A DNA stretch of 64,000 nt, from positions 21,319-85,318 of the forward strand of contig JANFNE010000087.1 of NCBI GenBank assembly GCA_024867545.1, in the 5' to 3' direction. The stretch's first letter is position 1. Each line of letters opens with the position of its first letter. Shown here in pieces: positions 39,709 to 48,614 of this stretch. This DNA is from Phytopythium helicoides. Lineage: Eukaryota > Oomycota > Peronosporomycetes > Pythiales > Pythiaceae. The position numbers and the translations under genes are program-made. A model generated the notes under the pieces. The model was not told the DNA's origin. It did no database searches and saw only the letters and a program-made list of their open reading frames with translations.

Positions 39709-41478
39709 TCACTGTCGCTGGCATGTTCGCTTGTTGTGGCCTTTTTCGCCACACAAAGTGCACTTACGTACCGGTTTTGCTGTTGCAGAGCTTGGACGCT
39801 CTCCCTCGCTAGCAAAACGCTTCGTTCGCTTCCGCCCAGCTCTCATGATAGCTCGAACTGGTGCCAAAACGTTCGACTCTGTGAGTTCACTGCCGAGCAC
39901 CATCATTATTCCACTAGTTTCCCCGCATCTGTAGCCTTTTTTATAGTTTTCAACCAAATAGCACGAGTCGCATGCAGAGAAAAGTTGATCTGTGCACTCA
40001 AACCTCACCAGGGCAGCGATGTAATGGCGACATGGCAATCCATGTTGTGAAATAAACGAACACGTGCATGTCCGTTTAGTAAGGTCCACTCTGTACTGCG
40101 CCCGAACACCACGGGTGTCTCGGACAAATGCCTGTCCAGGTGCACTTGGATGGACTTTGTAAAATCCCGTCTGTGATTGCTGGCTGTCTATCAGCTGCTT
40201 TGCGTATGGCGTTACAATGCGTCGCTCAGCAAGCCATTTTTCGCAAGTGACTCGTATTTTGTAGGCTTCATCCATGAAATCTATCATGAATTCCTGAAAA
40301 AATTCAAACGGAAATCGAGAGCGCGCTGGTACTGCTTTGCCATTTATTGACTCAACAAAGCTTGTAGTGTACCATCCATACATTTTAATCTCTTTGACAG
40401 CAGAAGGATGCATTGTCCAGAGCTTCGGGTCAATCCCTTCTATGTAAGTCGCAATCGCAGGATGAGTGAGCGCAAGAGTTGCAATTACAGAGGTGTACTC
40501 TTCTGCAGTTTCTGCTGCTTGGATTCTGTACAACACCGATTCAATGTCAATTGGAAAGTTGCCACGAAATGTGGACTTAATGTTCCCTAGAATATGGCGG
40601 GTGCAGTATCTCACTACAGCTTGTGGTGTAATAGTTTTCAAAGCAGAGCAAAGACCTTTGCCACGGTCTGTAAATATCGGAATCCCATCAAACCTTATAC
40701 CAGCACTCAAGCAATTGGACAGAAACCAGTTGCAGTTGCGCCTGTCTTCTTCAGCACAGAGTGCTACGGCTAGCGTGATGCTGTGATTATTCCCGTCTCT
40801 TCCAACGAGGATAAGCATTACTTCGCGGTAGATTTGATGACGCATGAATGAGCCGTCAATACCTAGGATAGCTTGCCCAAACTCCTGGTGATCTCTCGCA
40901 AAAGGATGTGATAGAAACGCTCGCTCAAATCTCCCTTCATTGTCGCACTCAAACGCATAATGGCAAGAAGGATTTCTTGCACAAAACTCTGATAAGAGCG
41001 ACTGGACTTTCTTGAAAGCAGCCATATAATCTCCTACAACTTCATCAACAATTTTGTCACGTGAACGATAAGACATTCGTAGAGGAACCTCTACTCCCGT
41101 TGCTGCTTGAATCTGCCCTTGTAGCTCACTTGCAGGAATTTTTCGGTTAGCCCCAACCGCATTTTTTGCCACCGGCAAATCAGCAACCTGCCGAGTTGTC
41201 GGTCTGGATGAGCCCGAACAACCGTTATGGTCAACGTTGTAGCTGCTGATGTAAAACCCATGCACATCTTTTTTTCGGGACAAATATGCTCGCACTTCGA
41301 ATGTGCATGGCGTCGTACTTGAACACCGGAAAACAATGTTCCGACCCCCGCTCTTTCCTTTATCTATCACTGCGCGCTTGCCTTGTGCTAGTGCGAAATC
41401 TTGAACAAAATTACGGCATAACTCTCGAGTAGGGAACAGCTGGTTCTTCTCGATACGCGGCACATCTGCACTTTCCAT
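39709..41478 (-). CDS. MULE transposase, 589 aa, intact
   Basis: An N-terminal FAR1/WRKY-like DNA-binding region with Cys/His (residues about 50-90, CSSTTPCTFEVRA...HNGC) precedes the MULE catalytic core. Asp208 lies in ILGIDGSFM, Asp271 in IFTDRGKGLCSAL, followed by YCTRHILGNIK and the SFVESINGKAVPAR block. A SWIM zinc finger (CTCSFISQHGLPCRHYIAAL) and a C-terminal CCHC knuckle (CTLCGEKGHNKRTC) complete the usual layout. There are no internal stops. Length agrees with other MULE transposases. It excises and inserts the surrounding element. Confidence 0.93.
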   Translation of the reverse strand: MESADVPRIEKNQLFPTRELCRNFVQDFALAQGKRAVIDKGKSGGRNIVFRCSSTTPCTFEVRAYLSRKKDVHGFYISSYNVDHNGCSGSSRPTTRQVADLPVAKNAVGANRKIPASELQGQIQAATGVEVPLRMSYRSRDKIVDEVVGDYMAAFKKVQSLLSEFCARNPSCHYAFECDNEGRFERAFLSHPFARDHQEFGQAILGIDGSFMRHQIYREVMLILVGRDGNNHSITLAVALCAEEDRRNCNWFLSNCLSAGIRFDGIPIFTDRGKGLCSALKTITPQAVVRYCTRHILGNIKSTFRGNFPIDIESVLYRIQAAETAEEYTSVIATLALTHPAIATYIEGIDPKLWTMHPSAVKEIKMYGWYTTSFVESINGKAVPARSRFPFEFFQEFMIDFMDEAYKIRVTCEKWLAERRIVTPYAKQLIDSQQSQTGFYKVHPSAPGQAFVRDTRGVRAQYRVDLTKRTCTCSFISQHGLPCRHYIAALVRFECTDQLFSACDSCYLVENYKKGYRCGETSGIMMVLGSELTESNVLAPVRAIMRAGRKRTKRFASEGERPSSATAKPVRKCTLCGEKGHNKRTCQRQ

Positions 41479-41641
41479 TCTTCACTCTGCTATCTGATTG
41501 TGTTGCGTCGGAGCTCCCTTGTTACCACAGGCCCCAATTTTGTCAGTCCGAAAATAGAGCACCACAACCAACAATCCATTGTCGTGCCAATTCCTCTTAT
41601 GACTAAATTAGCAAAATAGCCACCACTTTTGTCAAAAGTCC

Positions 41642-41651
41642 CGTCGCTGCC
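41642..41651. repeat. MULE target-site duplication, right
   Basis: CGTCGCTGCC, matching 38507-38516. Beyond it the minus strand continues with the Ser/Gly-repeat gene (GGSVSLSSGSGV). Confidence 0.88.
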
Positions 41652-41799
41652 GGAAAAACACCCGATCCACTCGACAAGGACACGGAACCTCCAATAGACT
41701 TATGCCGTGCTATGCACGGGGAAGCTCTGGATTCACAAGTTGGGGTGCCCGACTTGAAACCTGGTTGTTGGTGCACACAGCCGAAACAAGGAGATAGGC

Positions 41800-43035
41800 A
41801 TGCCAACAAGCTCACTGTCGTACGCTGCGACGGTGGTGTCGGGCGAATCTGTGAGCACAAGCAGTAGCAGCGGCAGCTCGGTCGGCGTGTCGTCTGGCGC
41901 GGCGGTGTCTACTGCCGGTTCTGTGTCTGTTTATGGCAGCGGAAGCGGTCAGTCAGCGGGAGGTTCCGTGTCGTTGTCGAGTGGATCGGGTGTTTCCGGC
42001 AGTGGCGACGTGTCCGTGTCTAGCGCCGTGTCATCTAGAAGCAGCGTGTCGGGTGCGGTTCGAGTGTAGCCTGGCTCGACTGTGGATGGCGCGTCGGGTG
42101 AAGTGTTGGTAAGCAGTGGATCCGGCGCGATGTCTGTCGGCGGCGCTGTATGCGTTGTCGGCGGCTCTAGCACGTCGGCGCCTGGTGGCTCTGTGTTGGC
42201 GAGCGGAGGCGACTTTGAGAGCGGGTCGTCCGGCAATGTGTCTGTGAGCGGCGGTGTGTCGTCGTCGAGCGGCTCTGGTGGCTCTGTGCGTGTGTTCAGC
42301 GGTTCTTCGTCGAGCGGCGCTGGCGGTGATGTGAGCGTGTCAAGCGGCAGATCAAGCAGCGGTTTGTCTGTTTCGGTGCTAGTGTCAAACAGCGCAGTTC
42401 AAGCCCGTGGAGAGTGGAGCTGTGTGTGTTTCAAGAGGCCCTGCATCTGGCTGTACGTTCGGGTCGGTGTGGATCACGTCGGGTGCGTCCACGACTGCTT
42501 AGGTATGGGAGTTTGGTGAGCGTGTTTGGCGGCTCTGGCGGCTTCGACGGCTCTGGCGGGTTTTTCGGAGAAAACGCGGCGAACTCTGCGTCAGTTGGCA
42601 GTGTTGGGTCTTTGTCGGTGTCCAGCGCCGCTGGGTCGGTCGGCGGCGACGTGAGTGTGTCGGGCGGTACAAGCTCTTCGACTGCCGGCACCTTGGCGTG
42701 TGTCGAGTGGTGCGAGCTTGACGACGATCGGCAGTGTGCTCGTGTCAAGCGCGACTGGCTCGAGCTCTGTTGCTGCAACGCCGTCGAGTGGGTCAGTGAG
42801 CAGAGTCTCTGCCGGCGACATTATCGTGTCGGTGGGCTCGTCCATTGCAGACGGTGGTCGCATGGCTGTGTCTGGTGGCTTGAGCTCGACGGGCGCTGCC
42901 GGAGAAGTCTTGATCTCTTGCGGTGCGAGTTCTGCGAGCACGACGTCGACGAGCTCAGTGAGCAGTGGTGTGCTACTTTCTGTTGCTTGGTGCCATGAGG
43001 TCTGTGTCACCTCAATGTCAGGAGATAAAATGTAG
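41800..43035 (+). pseudogene. Ser/Gly-repeat surface-type protein gene, second copy, opposite orientation, broken
   Basis: A paralogue of the minus-strand gene at 37363-38506. Blocks correspond one to one, for example GGSVSLSSGSGVSGSGD, PGSTVDGASGEV, GAVCVVGGSSTSAPGGSVLA and ESGAVCVSRG...TSGASTTA. The start is ATG 41800 (MPTSSLSY). TAG at 42067-42069 replaces a Gln of the other copy; another TAG follows TSGASTTA near 42500, and at least two frameshifts occur between 42500 and 42720. The last readable block ends at 43035. Sequence divergence from its sister is considerable, so this head-to-head pair is older than the large inverted duplication. Confidence 0.6.
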
Positions 43036-43690
43036 TAGCGTGAAGGAAGCACGATGGTGACTATTGGAGCTAGCAGCATGGGTAGTTGTGTGTCGTCATC
43101 TGTGTTGGCGTGTTGCGAAAGTGATAGGAACGGTGACTACATGTGCCGACATAGCAGCAGTGGAGCATCCAGTTGCATGTGCATCTTGGACAGCAACTCC
43201 CCGACAAACTGGACCAGCGTTGTCACGAGTGCTGGCTTTCCGTGCAGCGAAAGAGGCGTCGTCTTTGTGGCAATTGGAAGTAGCTTCAGATTGATAGTGT
43301 GTCTGGTATCTACCCTCTATATGCCCTCATTTGATCGGACGAGGCTCAATTGCGATCGATTTCGCTGAGTGATCGAACAATGATCGAGCCCTGTAAGCGA
43401 GGGTATTTGCAGCAATTCATGCCGTCTCAGAGCGATGTCGAAGAAATGGAATCCTAACCTATGTGCGTCGATGGCATGCATTGCATCGCAGTCGGTATGT
43501 GGGAACCCAAGCAAACAATATAATTAGTGTTCGCCGCTTTTGTTCACTGAGAGATCTCTTGCCGACCCTGCAGAACGACGCTGCCCTTATGTATGCGGCG
43601 GTTGTGGCCGCGGGCCACGATCAGCCCGTCGATCACGATCACGAGCACCCAGCCGATGGGGATGCCGCCCTCACTGAGCCACAGCTCAGT
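43036..43690. other. Intergenic, no gene seen
   Basis: Continues from the Ser/Gly-repeat pseudogene with fragments of open frame but no recognisable protein; possibly decayed 3' part of the same gene. Nothing else identified. Confidence 0.35.
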
Positions 43691-43815
43691 CTTTGCCATG
43701 ATCTGTCCGCCGGTCTTGCGGCTGGCAATGACGTCCATGAGCGAGGTCTTGCTGGCAACATTAGATCCCATGAGCGCAGTAAGCGTGTTGGCAGCCGCAG
43801 TCTGGCGCACTCTCC
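43690..43815 (-). pseudogene. PDR-type (full-size ABCG) transporter fragment
   Basis: The minus strand reads NTLTALMGSNVASKTSLMDV then IASRKTGGQI, which matches the second nucleotide-binding domain of PDR transporters (consensus [25 protein letters not shown]), with the Walker A Gly-Ala-Gly-Lys-Thr degraded to Val-Ala-Ser-Lys-Thr. Only about 35 codons are recognisable, followed by a hydrophobic stretch that may be unrelated. A relic, unrelated in detail to the ABCG half-transporters nearby. Confidence 0.6.
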
Positions 43816-44485
43816 CCCGCCACCTCGGCCACCTACGTGACCCACACTGCTGTACAGTGCTGTTCGCGCAACACGCACGTGACCTGTATCGGTTTAACCA
43901 ATTTAATCAATTTTTACAGTTATGTGTCATGACTATCCCAGATAACTATTTCATATTTGTATTTGGTATCAACTAATGGCATATATATTTGTACGGGTAC
44001 AGATTCGTATTATATTTTACAGGTTAATGTGACGCGAATATAAAATAGCGGGACCCAGAGAAGACACGCAAAACGTACCCATGTATTATAGAAATTCAAT
44101 CTATTGCGTACCCGACCGGAGGCTCGGGGTTTGCAGTTCGAACGGTGGGGGGAGGGAGAGCGAGGAAGGACGATGTCTGGCGCCGCGGCTGTAGCATGTC
44201 GTGATTGGCGACGATCGATTGATCGATCGATTAATAGAACAGATGGTAGTTGACGCTGCGGTCGAGAGATGGACTAATCGTCGTAATGGCTGTCGCTGTA
44301 CCATGGTCGTGGTCGTGGTCGTGGCAGTGGCCGAAGTAGATCGATGACAGTCTGTTGGTCGTGATGCAGAACGGTAGCTGAGTCGAGTCGATGGTGTTGT
44401 TCAAATAGCATGACATTCGGTACGTTGACAGACGGACAGTAAATCGATCGATCGATCGATTGGTCGATGCATAGATAGAGCCAAA
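43816..44485. other. AT-rich intergenic with ATCG tetranucleotide runs
   Basis: The sequence 43880-44100 is AT-rich with no coding signal. ATCGATCG-type simple repeats occur at about 44209-44232 and 44441-44470, and GGTCGTGGTCGTGGTCGTGGC near 44303-44323. No gene seen. Confidence 0.5.
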
Positions 44486-44624
44486 CTACATGACGGACGC
44501 GCTCGGACGGAGGGGCCTGGCGGAACCATCAGCGAGGACACGCGGCTTCGAGGATCGGGGCTGCGTCACAACGGGTCGTCGCACTCGATCACGACGTGTC
44601 GTGCCTGCAGCGTCACGCGCACGC

Positions 44625-45180
44625 TTACGGCGCCTCGACGACCGTCGTGATGGCCTGTAGTGTCGAGCGGACTTGACAGCACTCTCGGTAGATCTTGAGC
44701 TTCGTCGGGTTGAACGCGATGACGGAGCCCGGTGCCGGCAGGCTCGGGTTGTCCGGCGCAATCCCGTAGAGCGAGAGAGTGATAAGGAACTCGTTAGCCC
44801 CAAATTCGTCCTCGCGCTGCGCCTCCTGATAATCCTGCGTGTGGCCGCAACAGCATCGATCGTTAGCTAGCGATCTCGTCGTCCGGGCGGGCGTGCACGT
44901 ACCCGCTGCTGCTGCTCCAGCGGCTCGGGTGCCTGCTGCTCGCCGAGGTAGAGGCGAAGTACCTTGGTGCCGCCCAGTGTGACTGATGCGTACCATAGCA
45001 AGCGTGCTTGGATGCGAACATCGCCACACGCTTCCTCCAGCGACGCGTCGTTCGGGGTAATGAATTGTCTGAGTTCTGTTTCCGCATGCACGGTTAGCAT
45101 CCGGCTGACTGCGCTTTCGACGCAACACACGCAAACGCACCGTCGATGGTCACGATGAGCTTGCGCTTGTGCTGGAGCAT
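44625..45180 (-). CDS. Unknown conserved-looking protein, three exons, 140 aa
   Basis: Exons on the minus strand: 45141-45180, 44903-45075, 44834-44625. Introns GTGCGT...AACAG (65 bp) and GTACGT...CGCAG (68 bp) join MLQHKRKLIVTIDE to LRQFITPNDASLEEA and then QQQR to DYQEAQREDEFGA without breaking the frame. I do not recognise a domain; the product is a mixed alpha/beta protein with a Gln/Glu-rich helix in the middle. Directly upstream, in the same frame and separated by a TAG, lies an Ala/Pro-rich ORF (45181-45597) ending SPLKKMKK. Either the TAG is a nonsense mutation in one larger gene or the upstream ORF is separate. Confidence 0.6.
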
Positions 45181-45597
45181 CTACTTCTTCATCTTCTTGA
45201 GCGGCGACTCGTAGCCGACCGGCGGCTGCGTGTCGGCTGCGTGCTTGACTGCGTGGTCGTGCTCATGGTTGTCCTTCGACGCTAGCGGCGTCCCGGACCT
45301 CGCGAGTGAGACCGATGTCGGCGCGGTCGCCGCTGCCGCTGGCTCCGGCGCAGCGGCCGCGCTGCTGCTGGACGCGCTGTGCTTCCTCGGCTGCGGCATG
45401 GCGAAGCCGGTGGCTCGGGGCGCGGGCGGACGGGCAAGCGAGACGGCAGGTGGCGGGTAGGCGGTGAGCGGGAAATTGGCGACTGCGCTACTTCTTCGCC
45501 GGCGCTCGTCGCCACGGGAAGGGCCGAAAGCGAGTGGACGAGCGGGCGAGTGGGCGACCGCTCTGCATTGTGCAGCGGAGAAGCACTTGGCGACCAT
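45181..45597 (-). CDS. Ala/Pro/Ser-rich ORF upstream of the three-exon gene, 138 aa
   Basis: ATG at 45597 and stop TAG at 45181-45183, immediately followed by the ATG of the 140-aa gene in the same frame. Low-complexity: Ala/Pro/Ser-rich middle (SASSSSAAAAPEPAAAATA) and a Lys-rich, nuclear-localisation-like end (SPLKKMKK). The most likely reading is the N-terminal exon of the downstream gene, cut off by a point mutation to TAG; the first Met of the true protein may be the internal MPQPRKHS. GC-rich antisense ORFs overlap it on the plus strand, so coding status is uncertain. Confidence 0.35.
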   Translation of the reverse strand: MVAKCFSAAQCRAVAHSPARPLAFGPSRGDERRRRSSAVANFPLTAYPPPAVSLARPPAPRATGFAMPQPRKHSASSSSAAAAPEPAAAATAPTSVSLARSGTPLASKDNHEHDHAVKHAADTQPPVGYESPLKKMKK

Positions 45598-45921
45598 GCT
45601 CAACCGTTGCAGATCCGAAGAAGGGACCGGTCGCGTGTCTCCTTCTCAGAGAGCGCCGTCGCTGTCGAGTGCATGAGCAAGCGTCCATGGACGAGCAGTC
45701 ACCGCTGTGCTCGGCGGCGGCGGCGGCGGCGGCGGTTGGCGTCGTCGAGCCGGCGTTCCAGTCGGTCCTCCTTGTCGAGGCGAACGTGGCTGTTGGTGGC
45801 GAATGACTAGTCACTCCGAGTGTGAGTTGGCCGTTATTTTTATATTTTTCTGCTCGTGTAGGTGCTCACTCACCGCTGCGTGTCCGTCTGTGGGCGCGCA
45901 CGCCGCTGCTTGCCCTCGCAG

Positions 45922-46725
45922 GATGATGTTCCGGTGTGCGACTGCGCTGTCGATGCATCGACAGGGCGTGGCTGCGAAGACGGCTGCAGCAACCGCGCGG
46001 TGCGTGCGCGTGCCGCGGCCGTGCCGCGTCGAGCCTCCGAACGCCAGCTAACGTGGTGGTGCGCCAGATGCGCTACGAGTGTGCTGTTGAGCGCTGTCCG
46101 TGCGCGTGGCAGTGCACGAATCGCTAGCTGCAGCTTGGGTCGTCCGTACCGACTGCGGTGGTGGACTGCGGACGGAAGGGCGTCGGGCTAGTCACGCTAG
46201 AGCGCGTCGACGCCGGCCGATTCATCGGCGAGTACGTCGGCGAGGTGCCCAGCGGTCGCGAGGCAAAGGTCCGCTCGCGGGTACGGCGATCTATTGGTCT
46301 TCTCGTTGCTACCCACTAGCCGAATGCTGACTCTGTGCGCGCTCACATAGATCTACCACGGCGCGAAGCACCACTACATGCTTCGCATGAGCACTGACAG
46401 GATCATCGACGCAACCCGCTTCGGCGGCCGGATGCGCTTCGCCAACCACTCGTGCCAGCCGAACTGCGCGATCGAGAAGTGGAACGTGCGCGGCCACGAG
46501 CGGTGTGGCGTGTTCGCGACGCGCGCCGTGTCGCCGGGCGAAGAGCTGACGCTAGACTACCAGTTTGACTTCCTGTTGTACGCGGCCAACTGCTTCTGCG
46601 GCGCCCAAAGCTGCCGGAGCATCATCGGCACGAGGAAGCGGCGTCGGCAAGCGCAAGTCGGCGACCGACGGGCAAACAAGCGAATGGTTCAGCTCACTTT
46701 GGACAAGTTCCTCATGCCGAGCTAG
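45922..46725 (+). pseudogene. AWS-SET histone lysine methyltransferase, partial 5' end, in-frame TAG
   Basis: Exon 45922-45999 encodes the first half of an AWS Cys cluster (VCDCAVDASTGRGCEDGCSN); exon 46068-46280 the second half (ECAVERCPCAWQCTN) and the start of SET (GVGLVTLERVDAGRFIGEYV); exon 46351-46725 the core with MRFANHSCQPNC, the ELTLDYQF block and post-SET Cys (CFCGAQSCRSIIG). Introns GTGCGT...GCCAG and GTACGG...CATAG are in frame. A TAG at 46125-46127 interrupts the AWS-SET linker. The NHSCxPN and DY motifs that bind SAM and the substrate Lys are intact. Upstream exons, if any, were not found. Substrate would be a histone lysine, by analogy with SET2/ASH1-type proteins. Confidence 0.75.
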
Positions 46726-46952
46726 CTGCTCTCGATGCCGGGACGTGGGTGGGCGATCGACCAGGCTGTGGACGTCGGGTGCGCTCGTAGGTGCCCGTAG
46801 TCGAGGGAGACGGCGGCGAGCGCCTCGCTTCACTGCAATTTATGATTGTCAAACCGCTTGCTAGCACGGAGCTTCAACATCGCCACGGCTGCAAGCCCCC
46901 GACGCGCCCGAGCACTGTCCAGATCTAAACGTGCCGGTGAACCAGCGCAGGC

Positions 46953-48614
46953 ATGGTGCTCGATGCAGCCCAGCGGCGTGAGCGCCAAAGGCTGTTGGCT
47001 CGACTTCGGCGCGACCGCGAGACATCGGCAGAAGGCATGGAGAGACGGCGACGCAATCGAGAGCGGGAGCGTGCGCGTCGGATCGCGTTGGAGCAGGCGA
47101 CGACACCAAGAGCTGCACAAGCAGAAGCCGCTCCAGTAGCAACCCAAGCAGCAGCAGCCCAATCAGCAGCAGCTCAAGCGGCAGCGCAAACATCATTGGA
47201 GAGGAATCGTCTGGCGGTTCAGCGCTGGCGCAGCCGCGAGACGCCGACCGATATGGAAGAGAGGCGTCGCCGTGCCCGAGAACGCCAGCGCCAGCGCAGA
47301 GCTGCGGCACGCTTACAAGCCCCGGTTTCTGAGCCCGCAACGACTGCGCCGGCGGCAACAGCCATTTTGGAGCGGCGTCGAGTAGCGACGACTCAGCACC
47401 GAGACCGAGAGACGCCAGCCGACAGGGCGGAGCGGTGTTGGTGCGACCGCGAGAGGAAGCGGCAACGCAGGGCATCGCCGAGCGCACCGACCGGAGCAGG
47501 AATGGAAGCGCTCCACCACAACTCCTGGGACGACGACGCGGTCCCGAGACTGCGTCCAGTGTCGGATGCAACCAAGGCGGACGCTCTGCACCGCCTCCAG
47601 CTGGCGCTCGGCTCTGACGGCCTGGACGAAACCGCCTGTGCGTTATGCGACCGGAGCACACTCTGGAAAACGATTCGGCTTGTCGATGTTGCTGACCGCG
47701 ACCGCATCCACGCCATGCGCCTGCTTCTCGAGAGCGCCAGCGAAGACTTGCCGGTCGAGCTCAGCGCAGACTACGACTGTTCGGAGCTCTTCCCATGCTT
47801 GGGTGGTGTGTTGCTGTCGAAGCGTGGCATCCACTCCGAAGGCTACATCCAGATCTGCCGCGAGTGCGACGACTGCCTGCTGAAGCAAGCGCTGCCGAAG
47901 TTCGCGATCAAGAACGGGTTCTTCGTGGGCTCGCTGCCCAGTCGCTTCGCCGACGTGACGCTGCCCGAGCGGCTGATCACGCAGCCTGTGTCGCTGGTCG
48001 CCGTGACGCGCGTGATGCGCGGCGGCGCGCACCGCGCGATCCGCTCGCACTGTCTTGCGTTTGACTGCACTCCCGCGCCTCCGGCGGCAATGCTGCCGAT
48101 CCCGACCGACAGTATCTCGACGTATCGAGTCGTCCTCGCGGGACCATTTACCCCCGAGCAGCATCTGCGCGTCCGCCAAATGCACCGCGTGCGCCGCCAG
48201 GTCGTTGACGATCTGTTGAGCTTCTACAACTCGAACAACCCGCTCTACGCGTCAATCGCGATCGCCGACAGCTCCGAGCTTGCGGCCGACGCGGTCACTG
48301 ACAGCGTCATCTTTGAAGCCGCCGACGCTACTGCCGCCGACGTCGACGACATGGACACTGAGCAGGACCGCGTCGGTGGCGTGTCCGACAGCGACGCGAC
48401 CGCGAATGAGACCGACGTCGTCGAGCACCGGATCGTATTCATGTCCGACGATGAAGAAGTCACTGCGCTTGGGACCCAAGCGGCGGCCGCTCCAGCGGCT
48501 GGCGGCACGCCACCTGAGCCGCACTTCCTGGTCCGACACTCGACCCAATTCGCGCCGAGGGACAGCACGTTGTTTGCGCGCATGTTCCCCCACCTGTTCC
48601 CGTTCGGCCGGGGT
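46953..48614 (+). pseudogene. Helitron RepHel N-terminal part (frameshifted from the rest)
   Basis: ATG at 46953. The first 180 residues contain three to four copies of a basic unit of the form R-x-R-D-R-E-T-P-A-D-[RM]-x-E-R-[RC], separated by Ala/Gln-rich linkers; such units occur at the start of Helitron proteins and probably bind DNA. A cysteine-bearing zone follows (CALCDRSTLW, ICRECDDCLL), then the region before the Helitron-like N domain with FAIKNGFFVGSLPSRFADVT. The frame reaches FPHLFPFGRG at about 48613 and then diverges; the correct continuation (YPGETRQVPVSLDAC) is one base out. A 1-bp indel in GGGGTACCCGGG explains the break. Confidence 0.8.

Larger units (their letters stand above)
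38517..41641 (-). mobile_element. Mutator-like DNA transposon (MULE) with two ORFs
   Basis: 3,125 bp, bounded by TIRs starting GGACTTTTGACAAAAGTGG and the 10-bp duplication CGTCGCTGCC. The TIR is about 90 bp (right copy about 41552-41641, lacking about 10 bp in the middle). At the left end the TIR-containing unit occurs three times in tandem (starts 38517, 38650, 38782; period 132-133 bp), each with its own internal inverted words CAAAAGTGGTGGC/GCCACCACTTTTG. It carries the transposase on the minus strand and a small zinc-finger ORF on the plus strand. With an intact transposase and clean target duplication, it may be active or recently so. Confidence 0.92.

Noticed and set aside
4653..46127. 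Several otherwise good genes interrupted by a single TAG (4653, 38404, 42067, 45181, 46125), suggesting TAG reassignment or readthrough.
   Set aside because: TAG is used as the natural terminator of the SET frame (46723-46725) and of the Helitron frame (53321-53323); other breaks use TAA or TGA, and neighbouring frameshifts point to ordinary decay.
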